Assembly (NCBI GenBank): GCA_025463285.1
Contig: JAOBWI010000038.1
Span: 1-42,622 of the forward strand
Reading direction: 5' to 3'
Origin: Acidimicrobiaceae bacterium
Lineage (GTDB): Bacteria; Actinomycetota; Acidimicrobiia; Acidimicrobiales; RAAP-2
DNA: 42,622 nt
The position numbers and the translations under genes are program-made. Below the pieces are notes generated by a model. It ran no database searches and was not told the origin of the DNA. It worked only from the letters and a program-made list of their open reading frames with translations. Positions within the stretch are counted from its first letter, which is position 1; each line of letters opens with the position of its first letter. This document shows, one piece after another, positions 25,704 to 32,895 of this stretch.

Positions 25704-26069
25704 CTAGTTGGAGTGGCAACCCCAGAGTTCGACGTAGGCCGGAAGTCGATGGTGCGTGCAGTAGCGAAGACGCGACGCGTTCTCCCACCGGTTCGTCGCG
25801 TCGTCGTAGTGCAGCACGTCGGTGACCCCGATTTCGCCCACCCCCTTGCCGATCGTCGCCCAGAGGTAGGCCCAGGTGCCGACGCAGCCGAAACTGTTCA
25901 CACTGTCCACGCGGTCGAGGCTGGACGTTCCACCGTACGCCGCGGAGAGCGCCGAGGCGTTACAGGGAACGGCCTGGGGAAAGGTGCGGGTGGCGCAGGT
26001 CGCATTCGCCGTCGCCACGCCGAGCCCCGCGAGGATCCCGAGTGCGGTGAGGGCGCGCGACCACTTCAT
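25704..26069 (-). CDS. Small secreted cysteine-containing protein, function unknown
   Basis: 121 residues. Residues 1-23 form a Sec signal peptide (MKWSRALTALGILAGLGVAT followed by ANA), with cleavage likely after ANA. The mature part has five cysteines (ATCATR, VPCNAS, FGCVGTWAYLW, RYCTHH, WGCHSN). It has the pattern of actinobacterial secreted proteins in which a Cys-X-X-X-Trp-Ala segment is followed by a short strand with Trp (TNRWENASRLRYC). An odd Cys count leaves one unpaired or used for a dimer. It follows the TetR gene by 33 nt on the same strand and may be cotranscribed with it. I do not assign a function. A hairpin follows the stop. Confidence 0.72.
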   Translation of the reverse strand: MKWSRALTALGILAGLGVATANATCATRTFPQAVPCNASALSAAYGGTSSLDRVDSVNSFGCVGTWAYLWATIGKGVGEIGVTDVLHYDDATNRWENASRLRYCTHHRLPAYVELWGCHSN

Positions 26070-26102
26070 AGTGAGCAGTTCAGCACACCGCGAGGGGGCG
26101 GA

Positions 26103-26714
26103 TTAGTGCTTGAGGAGATCAGCGAAGAGAAGGCCCATCGAGGACTCCCAGAGCTCTTCGTCGATGGGCTCGCGCGAGACGTCATCGAGGGCCCGGCCGA
26201 AGATGAGAATCTGGAAGAGCACGGCGAAGACCTCGGCCGAGATGTCGTCGCGCAGCCACTCATTTTTCTGAGCAATCTCGGTGAGACGACGCAGTTCGGC
26301 GGTGAGTCGAGCCTGCGTGTCGCCGATGAGTTCCTTCAGTCGTGGGCGCGTGGCGGCCGCGGCCACGATGCGAATGCGCATCGCGCGGCGCTTTTTCCTC
26401 GCCGGTCCCGACGACAATGTGGCCACGATGGGCGCCATTACGGTGACGTACTCCTCCAGCGTCTCGACCGAGTCGTTCACCCGTTCGAAGAGCTCGAGAT
26501 CCTCTTCGACCAGTCGAGAGAAGATCATGTCGTACGCCGCGTCGATCACGCCCTCGCGCGATCCGAAGTGGTGATACACCGAGCCGTAGTTGACACCGGT
26601 CACATCGCATATTTCAGGTATACGAATTGCCAGTTCGTCGCCCACCAGGAGACGATCAGCCACGGCGTCAAGAACCGCTTGCATTACCGGCACCGAACGG
26701 CTCTGTTTGGTCAC
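26103..26714 (-). CDS. TetR family transcriptional regulator
   Basis: 203 residues. The N-terminal TetR HTH covers about 10-58: DAVADRLLVGDELAIRIPEI then CDVTGVNYGSVYHHFGSREG, where the recognition helix GVNYGSVYHHFGSRE is typical. The C-terminal ligand domain is helical (ELIGDTQARLTAELRRLTEI, VFAVLFQILIFGRALDDV). GTG start at 26714 lacks a Shine-Dalgarno; a perfect inverted repeat lies 18-30 nt upstream (26732-26744) and probably is its own operator. It is divergent from a decayed FMN-reductase gene, a common regulator-target arrangement, so its original target may be lost. The ligand is unknown. Confidence 0.93.
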   Translation of the reverse strand: MTKQSRSVPVMQAVLDAVADRLLVGDELAIRIPEICDVTGVNYGSVYHHFGSREGVIDAAYDMIFSRLVEEDLELFERVNDSVETLEEYVTVMAPIVATLSSGPARKKRRAMRIRIVAAAATRPRLKELIGDTQARLTAELRRLTEIAQKNEWLRDDISAEVFAVLFQILIFGRALDDVSREPIDEELWESSMGLLFADLLKH

Positions 26715-26731
26715 TCGATTAACTTAATCTC

Positions 26732-26744
26732 GTACAACATGTAC
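26732..26744. promoter_or_regulatory. Candidate TetR operator (5-3-5 inverted repeat)
   Basis: GTACA ACA TGTAC: perfect 5-bp arms with a 3-bp spacer, between the TetR start (26714) and the divergent pseudogene (26860 onward). The location and half-site style fit autoregulation by the adjacent TetR protein. Binding is inference. Confidence 0.5.
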
Positions 26745-26859
26745 ATGACCCAGAAGTGCTCGTGGGAAGCCCTTTCAGCGAAGAATAAAATTACTCCCTG
26801 GTCGGATTAGCAAGAACACCTCGACGTACTCTCAACAACTCAACAAGAAGGTTCCCGCT

Positions 26860-27115
26860 CTGTCCAAGCCAGTTCTACACGTCATCGTCTGTTCCACTCG
26901 ACGGGGCTCGTCGGCGTCGCCATCGCGAGATGGTTCTACGAGATTGCACGCTGGCGCGTCCGTGGGGCTGCGCACCGCAGGCCGTCCAACCCATCCTCGC
27001 GGCGCTGAAAGTCTCGCCCTGGCAGCGACGATCTCGTCACGGTGGCCAACGCCACGCTCGACGACTTGAGCCATCGCGCGCCTACTCCACGTTCCGTACG
27101 TCGAAGCGGCGTTAG
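26860..27115 (+). pseudogene. Decayed NADPH-dependent FMN reductase-family gene
   Basis: Remnant recognised by joining frames. From 26860 the frame reads LSKPVLHVIVCSTR. Restoring one C near 26902 gives STRPGLVGVAIARWFYEIA, matching the family flavin-phosphate loop CSTRPGRxGxPVARWF. Further on, another frame reads QAVQPILAALKVSP, like the late family segment that follows the conserved GG(L/T)RAVQ motif. The end (VANATLDDL in one frame, SRAYSTFRTSKRR then TAG in another) resembles the C-terminal helix. The remnant is about 85 codons against about 180-200 for the family, so there is a large internal deletion plus at least two frameshifts. The presumed start is now CTG, with aagaagg upstream. 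It diverges from TetR and ends overlapping the sirC stop. Confidence 0.6.
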
Positions 27116-27669
27116 GCCGAGGTCTCCGCGTCGAGGAGCTCTCGGATTCTTCCCGACCAGTCCAGGTTTTCGGTGCTCGCGCCTCGCTCGTGCACCACTC
27201 GGCGCTCCTCACGAAGCGTGTTGGCGATCTGGCCCAAGTTGGCGGGAAGTCGTTCGGCTGCGAGGTTGCGAATCTCTTGGGCGAGCGCGGGCGCCGCACC
27301 CTCGGTAGAGACGGCGACCGTGACGTCTCCTTGTCGGTGTAGCGCCATGAAGTAGAAAGTGCATCGCTCCGGGTCGTCGACCACGTTGAGCCACACACGT
27401 TCTTCGTTGGCCTCGCGCACGATCTCGTCGTTGGTGATCGCGTCACCCGTGGCCGACACCACCAACCAGAAGCCCCGAAGATCGCCACGGCGGTAACGGC
27501 GATGCTCCACGCGCACGAGCCCTTCGGGAAGTGGTGCCAGGAACTCCTCGGCGATCACGGTGACCGCGGCGCCGGCTTCCACCAGCTGTTGGGCTTTTCG
27601 AGTCCCCACGTGCCCCGCGCCCACCACCAGAATCTCCTTGTCGTCGATGCGAAAGGCGAGCGGCAGCAC
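27112..27669 (-). CDS. Precorrin-2 dehydrogenase (SirC / CysG N-terminal domain type)
   Basis: 185 residues. NAD-dependent oxidation of precorrin-2 to sirohydrochlorin in siroheme synthesis. The Rossmann fold is KEILVVGAGHVGTRKAQQLV near 10-29. LNVVDDPERCTFYF contains the acidic residues at the active site of Met8p/CysG, and VAVSTEGAAPALAQEIRN matches the family STxGxxPxLA motif. GTG start at 27669, 1 nt after the cobA stop, so the genes are coupled. There is no sign of a fused chelatase beyond the short helical C-terminus typical of single-function SirC; the iron chelatase activity is not proven here. It ends against the plus-strand pseudogene, sharing TTAG. Confidence 0.92.
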   Translation of the reverse strand: MLPLAFRIDDKEILVVGAGHVGTRKAQQLVEAGAAVTVIAEEFLAPLPEGLVRVEHRRYRRGDLRGFWLVVSATGDAITNDEIVREANEERVWLNVVDDPERCTFYFMALHRQGDVTVAVSTEGAAPALAQEIRNLAAERLPANLGQIANTLREERRVVHERGASTENLDWSGRIRELLDAETSA

Positions 27670-27670
27670 G

Positions 27671-28399
27671 TCAGAGGAGCGCGACGTCGACGAGTTTCAC
27701 TGAACGAAGGTCCAGGGCGGCCACGCCACCCACGACGATGATCGCGGGCGGGCGCACATCGAACGATCCGAGGGTGCGAAGAGAGCCTCGAGTGGTGCGC
27801 TGCTGTTCACTCCAGGCCCGCTCAACCACCGCCACCGGCGTGTCCTCGCTCAGTCCGCCTTCGAGTAGTTGCGCGGCGATTACGCCCCGGTGTTCGACGC
27901 CCATCAAGATGACGAGCGAGAGTTCGGGGTGAGCGAGACCACGGAAGTCGGTCATCTCGCCGCTCGCTCCACGGGCGCTGACGATGGTGACCCCGCGACT
28001 GACGCCGCGATGAGTGACAGGGATGCCGGCCGCGAGGGGGCCCGACAACGCGGAACTCAATCCGGGTACGACCACGCAGGACACGCCCGCCTGGTGCAGA
28101 GCCAGCACTTCTTCCCCGCCCCGACCGAAGACGAAGGGGTCGCCGCCTTTGAGGCGAACCACGGTGTCGTACCGCTGGGAGAGATCGATCAGCAACTGAT
28201 TAATGGACGTCTGACGAAAGGACTCGCCCGGTCCTTTACCGACGTCGATGACCTGGGCCTGGGGGTTGACGTACTCCATGACGGACTCATCGACCAGGCG
28301 ATCACGCACTACGACGTCGGCCTCGCCCAACACGCGCGCGGCGCGCACGGTTAACAGATCGCCGTCACCTGGTCCCGCGCCCACTAAATAAACCGTCAC
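27671..28399 (-). CDS. cobA: Uroporphyrinogen-III C-methyltransferase (SUMT)
   Basis: 242 residues. Methylates uroporphyrinogen III at C2 and C7 with SAM to give precorrin-2, the branch point toward siroheme and cobalamin. Family motifs: MTVYLVGAGPGDGDLLTVRA at the N-terminus, VRLKGGDPFVFGRGGEEVLA near 83-102 and VVPGLSSALSGPLAAGIPVT near 112-131 followed by HRGVSRGVT. GTG start overlaps the cysI stop (GTGA). Located between cysI and sirC, it makes the siroheme precursor for the sulfite reductase. Use in cobalamin synthesis is possible but no cobalamin gene is nearby. Confidence 0.95.
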   Translation of the reverse strand: MTVYLVGAGPGDGDLLTVRAARVLGEADVVVRDRLVDESVMEYVNPQAQVIDVGKGPGESFRQTSINQLLIDLSQRYDTVVRLKGGDPFVFGRGGEEVLALHQAGVSCVVVPGLSSALSGPLAAGIPVTHRGVSRGVTIVSARGASGEMTDFRGLAHPELSLVILMGVEHRGVIAAQLLEGGLSEDTPVAVVERAWSEQQRTTRGSLRTLGSFDVRPPAIIVVGGVAALDLRSVKLVDVALL

Positions 28400-30066
28400 G
28401 CCACACCTACTCGGGTCAGAAAGTCGCCGAAGGCTTCGTCGCTCTCGCCCTCGGCGCCCCAGCGATCGAAGAGCGGTCCGAGAATATCGGGAATGTCGTC
28501 CAAGGAGACCTTCTCGCGATAGAGCGAAGCGAGGCGATCGCCCCGGATCCCGCCTCCGAGGTAGAGGTCGTAGGTCGACTTCGTGCGCCCCACGACGCCT
28601 ATTTCGGCGACGGCCGGACGAGCGCAGCCGTTCGGGCAGCCCGTCATTCGAAGCTGCAAGGGTCGACGACCCAGTTGGCGCGCCGCCAACGCGCCTTCCA
28701 GGCCACTCACCAGTTCTGGCAGACGGCGTTCAGACTCGGTGAGAGCTTGCGAGCACGTGGGCAGCGCCGGGCAGGCCAGCGCACGACGTTCGACGTTGCC
28801 GAGTTCGCCATCGAGGCGCACGTGGTGTTGAACCAACAGGGCCTCTATCGCGTTGCGATCGTCCTCGCGCAGACCACTCACGATGAGATCTTGCTGGGGA
28901 GTGATGAAGAACGTCACGGCGAAGTTCTCGGCAATGTGGCGCAGGGCGCTGCGTAGCGTGGAGTGTTCGTCGTCGCGAACGCGACCGGCACCCACTCTGA
29001 TTCCCACTTGCCACGTTCCATCGGGCAGAGGTCGCCAGCCCAGGTGGTCGTCCGCGTCAAAACTCGACGGCAACGGGATCGGCGCGCGCAGGCGCCGCCC
29101 TAAGCGGCCCTCGACTTCCGATCGAAACGCCTCAAGGCCGAGGTCCGCCACCACGTACTTCATGCGGGCGCGTTTGCGATCAGTGCGATCGCCCAGATCT
29201 CGGTAGGTGGTGATCACCGAGGCGATGACCTCCTCCACCTCCTCGTTGGTGACGAACGTCAGAGGTTCGGCCAATCGAGCGAAGGTGTCAGCGTTGGCGT
29301 AGGAGCGACCGAGGCCTCCGCCCACCACCAGCGTGAAGCCCGCGCCCGCCTCGGGGTGATCGCCGGGAATGAGTCCGACGTCTTGTGCGAAGACGTCGAC
29401 ACAGTTGTCGCTCGGATGCGAAACGGCGATCTTGAACTTACGCGGGAGGTACGTCTCTCCGTAGAAGGGCCGCTCCTCGATCTCTTCGCGTGACGCGGCC
29501 TTCTCTCCGTTCACGAAAATCTCCCAGTGGGCCTCCGAGGTCGAGCGGAAGCTTTCGCGCAGCTGAAGGGCGATGCCCTCGAGGTGGCCTTGGCCACTCT
29601 CTAAGTGCAAGTTAGGACACGTCACCACGTTCCTCACGACGTCGCCGCACGCTCCGAAGGACGACAGGAACTGGCGATCCAGAGACTGCGCCAGTTGGCG
29701 GAGATCACCTTTCAGCACGCCGTGAAACTGCACGGCCTGTCGCGTAGTGAGTCGAAGAGATCCATCAGCGACGGAGGTGGCGATGCCGTCAAGAGCGAGC
29801 CACTGCTCGGTCGAGAGACGTCCACCAGGAATGACCACACGGGTCATGAAGATGTAGTCGAGTGCCACGCCGGCCTGGGCGCGCTCACGTCGCACGTCGC
29901 GGTTGTCCTGGGAGTAGATCCCGTGGAACTTGAGGAGCTGCTCGCTCTCCCCCGAGACGTCGGGTGTGTCCAGAGCGAGTTCCTGGGCCAGACCTCCGCG
30001 CAGAAAGTTGCTGGATCGCTTGATTACTTCTACGTTCGACTCCACCTTCGTTTCCACCGCCATCAC
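28396..30066 (-). CDS. cysI: Assimilatory sulfite reductase hemoprotein (CysI/Sir type)
   Basis: 556 residues. Six-electron reduction of sulfite to sulfide with siroheme and a [4Fe-4S] cluster. It begins with the CysI-like SNFLRGGLAQELALDTPDVS and LKFHGIYSQDNRDVRRERAQ. The substrate/siroheme region is LRLTTRQAVQFHGVLKGDLR. The cluster ligands follow the CysI spacing: CPALPTC (Cys-X5-Cys) near 430 and GCPNGC (Cys-X3-Cys) near 475. The related ferredoxin-nitrite reductase NirA is an alternative, but the CysI-like N-terminus and the short downstream siroheme genes favour sulfite. No CysJ partner is nearby, so electrons may come from ferredoxin. The start is GTG 30066 or ATG 30063. Confidence 0.88.
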   Translation of the reverse strand: MMAVETKVESNVEVIKRSSNFLRGGLAQELALDTPDVSGESEQLLKFHGIYSQDNRDVRRERAQAGVALDYIFMTRVVIPGGRLSTEQWLALDGIATSVADGSLRLTTRQAVQFHGVLKGDLRQLAQSLDRQFLSSFGACGDVVRNVVTCPNLHLESGQGHLEGIALQLRESFRSTSEAHWEIFVNGEKAASREEIEERPFYGETYLPRKFKIAVSHPSDNCVDVFAQDVGLIPGDHPEAGAGFTLVVGGGLGRSYANADTFARLAEPLTFVTNEEVEEVIASVITTYRDLGDRTDRKRARMKYVVADLGLEAFRSEVEGRLGRRLRAPIPLPSSFDADDHLGWRPLPDGTWQVGIRVGAGRVRDDEHSTLRSALRHIAENFAVTFFITPQQDLIVSGLREDDRNAIEALLVQHHVRLDGELGNVERRALACPALPTCSQALTESERRLPELVSGLEGALAARQLGRRPLQLRMTGCPNGCARPAVAEIGVVGRTKSTYDLYLGGGIRGDRLASLYREKVSLDDIPDILGPLFDRWGAEGESDEAFGDFLTRVGVA

Positions 30067-30088
30067 GTCTCATTCCAGTTGGGATAGA

Positions 30089-30103
30089 TGATAATTCTTA
30101 TCA
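30089..30103. promoter_or_regulatory. Fur-family 7-1-7 box upstream of cysI operon
   Basis: TGATAATTCTTATCA matches the 7-1-7 Fur/PerR/Zur consensus TGATAATnATTATCA at all but one defined position. It is also a perfect palindrome of TGATAA and TTATCA around a 3-nt centre. It lies 23-37 nt upstream of the cysI start, in the promoter zone. Siroheme and 4Fe-4S enzymes need iron, so iron or metal control is plausible; binding is inferred. Confidence 0.5.
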
Positions 30104-30160
30104 AATTAGTCACCTTTACGCAAGGTCTGGTAGACAAAACTCTCTCGCGGCTACATCAAA

Positions 30161-30184
30161 CCTGGTCAGGTCATGCTTACCAGG
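30161..30184 (-). terminator. Hairpin over the stop of the SGNH gene, weak terminator candidate
   Basis: CCTGGT and ACCAGG (6-bp arms, 12-nt loop) overlap the minus-strand stop at 30177-30179, and the following minus-strand sequence is TTTGATG. It is the only hairpin I see between the SGNH gene and the cysI promoter. The weak T-run makes this uncertain. Confidence 0.3.
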
Positions 30185-31085
30185 GAGGGTGGAGTGCGCT
30201 AACGATCGCCGAGGCGATGACGGCGTAGCCGTTGTCGTTGGGGTGGAAGTTAGGCCCGTACGGCGCGGGTTGACACATCCAGGTCAGCTCACACGCGTTC
30301 CAAACGTTCTCGGGAACCTCGCCCACTCCTCGCAGTCGGGCGCCGGAGAGGTCCTGACCTTGAAACGCCTGGTCCACCTGGGCGACAGGGACGCCCGCGT
30401 CGGCGTAGACGTCCTGGAGCACGGTGTTCAGTCGGTTGACCACGTCGGTCGTCTCCAAGGCGAACGTCGCGCTCGCACCCCCCGAGATTTCGTAGGCCAA
30501 ATAAGGATCGTAGTGATCGAGTCCGACGAAGGAGACCCGGGGACCAGCCGCAGCTTGAAGATCGCTCACGATCAAGGGCAGCTCCTGTTGTATCTCGTCC
30601 AGTGCCGACTCCACGCAAACCTCGTCGACGATTTGCTTCGCTAGGCACGGCCGGACGTTGTTGAACCCCACGTCGAGGGTGACTATTCCTTCGCGGTCGT
30701 GGTGGCCGGATAAGAAGTTCGTCGCCTCTTCGAGTTGCGAATGGTCTGCGTCGTAGCAATTGGCGCCACTCTGGAGCATGGTGGCGGTCGTCTCACCCCG
30801 ACAACCCATCTCTCGCAAGTGCAGGTGGATGCCGTGAGCCGCTTCGTAGGCGACGAGGTCGTTGGCGTACCCGTGCGACGTCTGGATGCCTCGAGGGTTA
30901 GCGGGTGTGGGCTGGAACCCCACCGACGCGGAGCCTCCGAGATCAAGATAGAAATACGTCGGCCCCGGATCGGCGCCGGCCGAGGTCATCGAGGCGAGCC
31001 CCACGAACGTCACGGTCGCTCCTAGAACGAGGGCCAACGAGACTGCCATCGCCGCGCGCTTTCGCGTCCCTAGAACCGTCGTCAA
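30177..31085 (-). CDS. Exported SGNH/GDSL-like hydrolase with altered block I
   Basis: 302 residues from TTG at 31085. I chose this start because an agggatgg ribosome-binding site lies just upstream and it yields a good signal peptide: basic TVLGTRKRAAM, then VSLALVLGATVTFVGLA, cleavage after SAGA. Family blocks are YLDLGGSASVGFQP (block I, normally GDS), GIVTLDVGFNNV (block III, Asn) and PNFHPNDNGYAVIASAI near the C-terminus (His of block V). The aspartate of GDS is Gly here, with Ser kept. The three middle cysteines and GCRGETTATMLQ are typical of the secreted family. The substrate is likely an ester or lipid; activity is not certain given the change. A longer start at 31247 lacks a ribosome-binding site. 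Confidence 0.8.
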   Translation of the reverse strand: MTTVLGTRKRAAMAVSLALVLGATVTFVGLASMTSAGADPGPTYFYLDLGGSASVGFQPTPANPRGIQTSHGYANDLVAYEAAHGIHLHLREMGCRGETTATMLQSGANCYDADHSQLEEATNFLSGHHDREGIVTLDVGFNNVRPCLAKQIVDEVCVESALDEIQQELPLIVSDLQAAAGPRVSFVGLDHYDPYLAYEISGGASATFALETTDVVNRLNTVLQDVYADAGVPVAQVDQAFQGQDLSGARLRGVGEVPENVWNACELTWMCQPAPYGPNFHPNDNGYAVIASAIVSALHPPW

Positions 31086-31296
31086 CCTGTATCCATCCCT
31101 AACTAATCGACCGCGGTCAACGCGAACTTCACCGTGTGGCGCTACGCGCAACGTACCACCCCCTTGCCGCGATCCGAGCACCACGCCCGAGAACGTTACG
31201 TTTCTCTGCGTCTCGCGTGGTGGGCACGTCGGGCAATTCTTAGCCAAGATTTACTCGGTATCCTTTCGCGATCCGATACCCCTATAACGTCTCGGC
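31086..31296. other. Divergent promoter region, no gene
   Basis: 211 bp between the start of the minus-strand SGNH gene and the plus-strand flavin oxidase gene. No convincing coding signal. It holds the TATAAC box listed separately near the right end. I see no further repeat or conserved RNA element. Confidence 0.5.
31283..31288 (+). promoter_or_regulatory. Candidate -10 box of a near-leaderless promoter for the flavin oxidase
   Basis: TATAAC (5 of 6 to TATAAT) ends 8 nt before the GTG start at 31297. With the usual 6-7 nt from -10 to the transcription start, the RNA would begin almost at the start codon. No Shine-Dalgarno lies before the GTG, which fits leaderless translation. The -35 is not recognisable. 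Confidence 0.45.
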
Positions 31297-32895
31297 GTGA
31301 GCGAACGAGCCCCCCTCCCCCGGCGCGAGTTTCTTCGCCGGGGCGCTCAACTGGGTTCGCTCGCCGCCGGCGCGCTGGCGGCGTCGCTGGTGCTCGATGA
31401 CTGTGGCACTCGCGCGGGCGTGAGCACGACGTCGTCAACCACGACCACCACGGCGCTCACGCCCGCGTCGGCCACCGACTGGGTGCGCCTCGCCTCATCG
31501 TTGCACGGAACTCTGATTCAGCCCTCGAACCCTTCCTACGGAGTCGACCGACTTCTCTATAACTCCAAGTTCGTCGACCTTCACCCGAGGGCCATCGCGT
31601 ACTGCCAGAGCGCCGAGGACGTGGCGCGCTGCATTGCTTTCGCCAGCGCCCACGACCTGGCGTTCGCCGCGCGCTCGGGTGGTCACAGCTACGCGGGCTA
31701 CTCGAATTCCAGCGGTCTCGTGATCGACGTGAGTCGTCTCGCCTCCATCAACGTTGATACGCACGCCAATACCGCTCACGTGGGCGCCGGCGCGCAACTC
31801 ATCGATGTATACAACGCGATCGGCAGCCACGATCGACTGCTGCCGGCAGGTTCGTGCCCGACGGTCGGGATCGCCGGGTTAGCACTCGGCGGCGGCATCG
31901 GCGTCTTCGCCCGGCGCTACGGACTCACCTGTGACAACATTCGCTCCGTCACTCTGGTCACGGCCGACGCACACGTCGTGACCGCGGACCACCACCGTCA
32001 CGCCGACCTACTGTGGGCTTGTCGGGGCGGTGGCGGTGGCAACTACGGCGTGGTGACCTCCTTCGAATTTGATGTGCACCCCATGCCCGAGGTCACTCTG
32101 TTCACGCTGCAGTATCCCTGGGGCGCCGCGGCGTCGATGTTGCACGCCTGGCACACGTGGATCAGTGCGGCCCCCGACGAGTTGTGGTCGAACTGTCAGT
32201 TGCAGTCTCGAGGAACGTACGGTTTCTTGGCGCAAGTGGCCGGCGTGTACTGCGGGTCGAGCGCCGAACTGGCCAGCGCGCTCTCGCCACTTCGAGCCGC
32301 TATCGCCACCGAGCCGACCTACAGCTTCAGCGGTTCGGAGGACTATTTGCGCGCCATGGAGATTGAAGCGGGCTGTTCCGGACTTACCATCGCCGCGTGT
32401 CACGCGGCCCCTAAGAACCCGCGCGGTGCACTCAGTCGAACGGCGTACTCAGCGAAGTCCAGTTACGTCGACGCTCCGATGACTCCCTCACAGATATCGT
32501 CCCTGGTGTCAGCGGTCGAGCGACTGAGTATCGAGGCCCCGAACCTGGGCGGCGGCCTCGCCTTCGACTCCTACGGCGGCGTCATCAACCAGGTCGCGCC
32601 GGGCGAGACCGCGTTTGTGCATCGTGACAAATTGGCCTGCATTCAAGCGTCCTACTCCTGGTCGACTTTCAGTAGCTCCTTAGAGATTGACGCGGGGGCG
32701 CACTGGCTCAGTTGGCTGGGTGCGGACGTGTTCACTCCCGCGACCGGCGCGTATCAGAACTACATCGACTCGACTCTCGTCGACTGGCAACGCGCCTACT
32801 ACGGGTCCAACCTCGAGCGACTCGCCAAGACCAAGAAGAAGTACGACCCCGAGAACCGCTTCGTCTTCGCCCAGTCGATTCCTCGAACTCTTTAG
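31297..32895 (+). CDS. Tat-exported FAD-linked oxidase (PCMH/BBE type) with bicovalent flavin
   Basis: 532 residues. Tat signal PRREFLRRGAQLGSLAAGAL at 8-27 with two arginines, then a Ser/Thr linker (VSTTSSTTTTTAL). The PCMH FAD domain has ARSGGHSYAGYS with His130 and AGSCPTVGIAGLALGGGIG with Cys187, the His/Cys pair used for double covalent flavin in berberine-bridge and oligosaccharide-oxidase relatives. WACRGGGGGNYGVVTSFEFD continues the domain. The C-terminal BBE segment is YYGSNLERLAKTKKKYDPEN. The substrate is unknown; carbohydrates and aromatic alcohols are usual. A Cys36 preceded by two Asp looks lipobox-like but does not match the consensus. It converges on the propeller gene, sharing TTAG at 32892-32895. 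Confidence 0.88.
   Translation: MSERAPLPRREFLRRGAQLGSLAAGALAASLVLDDCGTRAGVSTTSSTTTTTALTPASATDWVRLASSLHGTLIQPSNPSYGVDRLLYNSKFVDLHPRAIAYCQSAEDVARCIAFASAHDLAFAARSGGHSYAGYSNSSGLVIDVSRLASINVDTHANTAHVGAGAQLIDVYNAIGSHDRLLPAGSCPTVGIAGLALGGGIGVFARRYGLTCDNIRSVTLVTADAHVVTADHHRHADLLWACRGGGGGNYGVVTSFEFDVHPMPEVTLFTLQYPWGAAASMLHAWHTWISAAPDELWSNCQLQSRGTYGFLAQVAGVYCGSSAELASALSPLRAAIATEPTYSFSGSEDYLRAMEIEAGCSGLTIAACHAAPKNPRGALSRTAYSAKSSYVDAPMTPSQISSLVSAVERLSIEAPNLGGGLAFDSYGGVINQVAPGETAFVHRDKLACIQASYSWSTFSSSLEIDAGAHWLSWLGADVFTPATGAYQNYIDSTLVDWQRAYYGSNLERLAKTKKKYDPENRFVFAQSIPRTL

Noticed and set aside
25713..26810. 365-residue plus-strand open frame covering the secreted-protein and TetR genes
   Set aside because: The opposite strand shows a signal peptide, Cys pattern and a TetR helix-turn-helix; this frame has none.
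26832..27488. 218-residue minus-strand open frame
   Set aside because: It lies mostly out of frame over sirC, whose Rossmann motif is in the other frame; the remaining part coincides with the plus-strand pseudogene.
26860..27669. Possible undescribed three-part system of TetR, FMN reductase and siroheme genes
   Set aside because: The reductase is a broken remnant and the siroheme genes belong functionally to cysI, so no joint system is supported.
31086..31247. N-terminal 54-residue extension of the SGNH gene
   Set aside because: No ribosome-binding site and it hides the signal peptide; TTG 31085 has an agggatgg site and gives a normal signal sequence.
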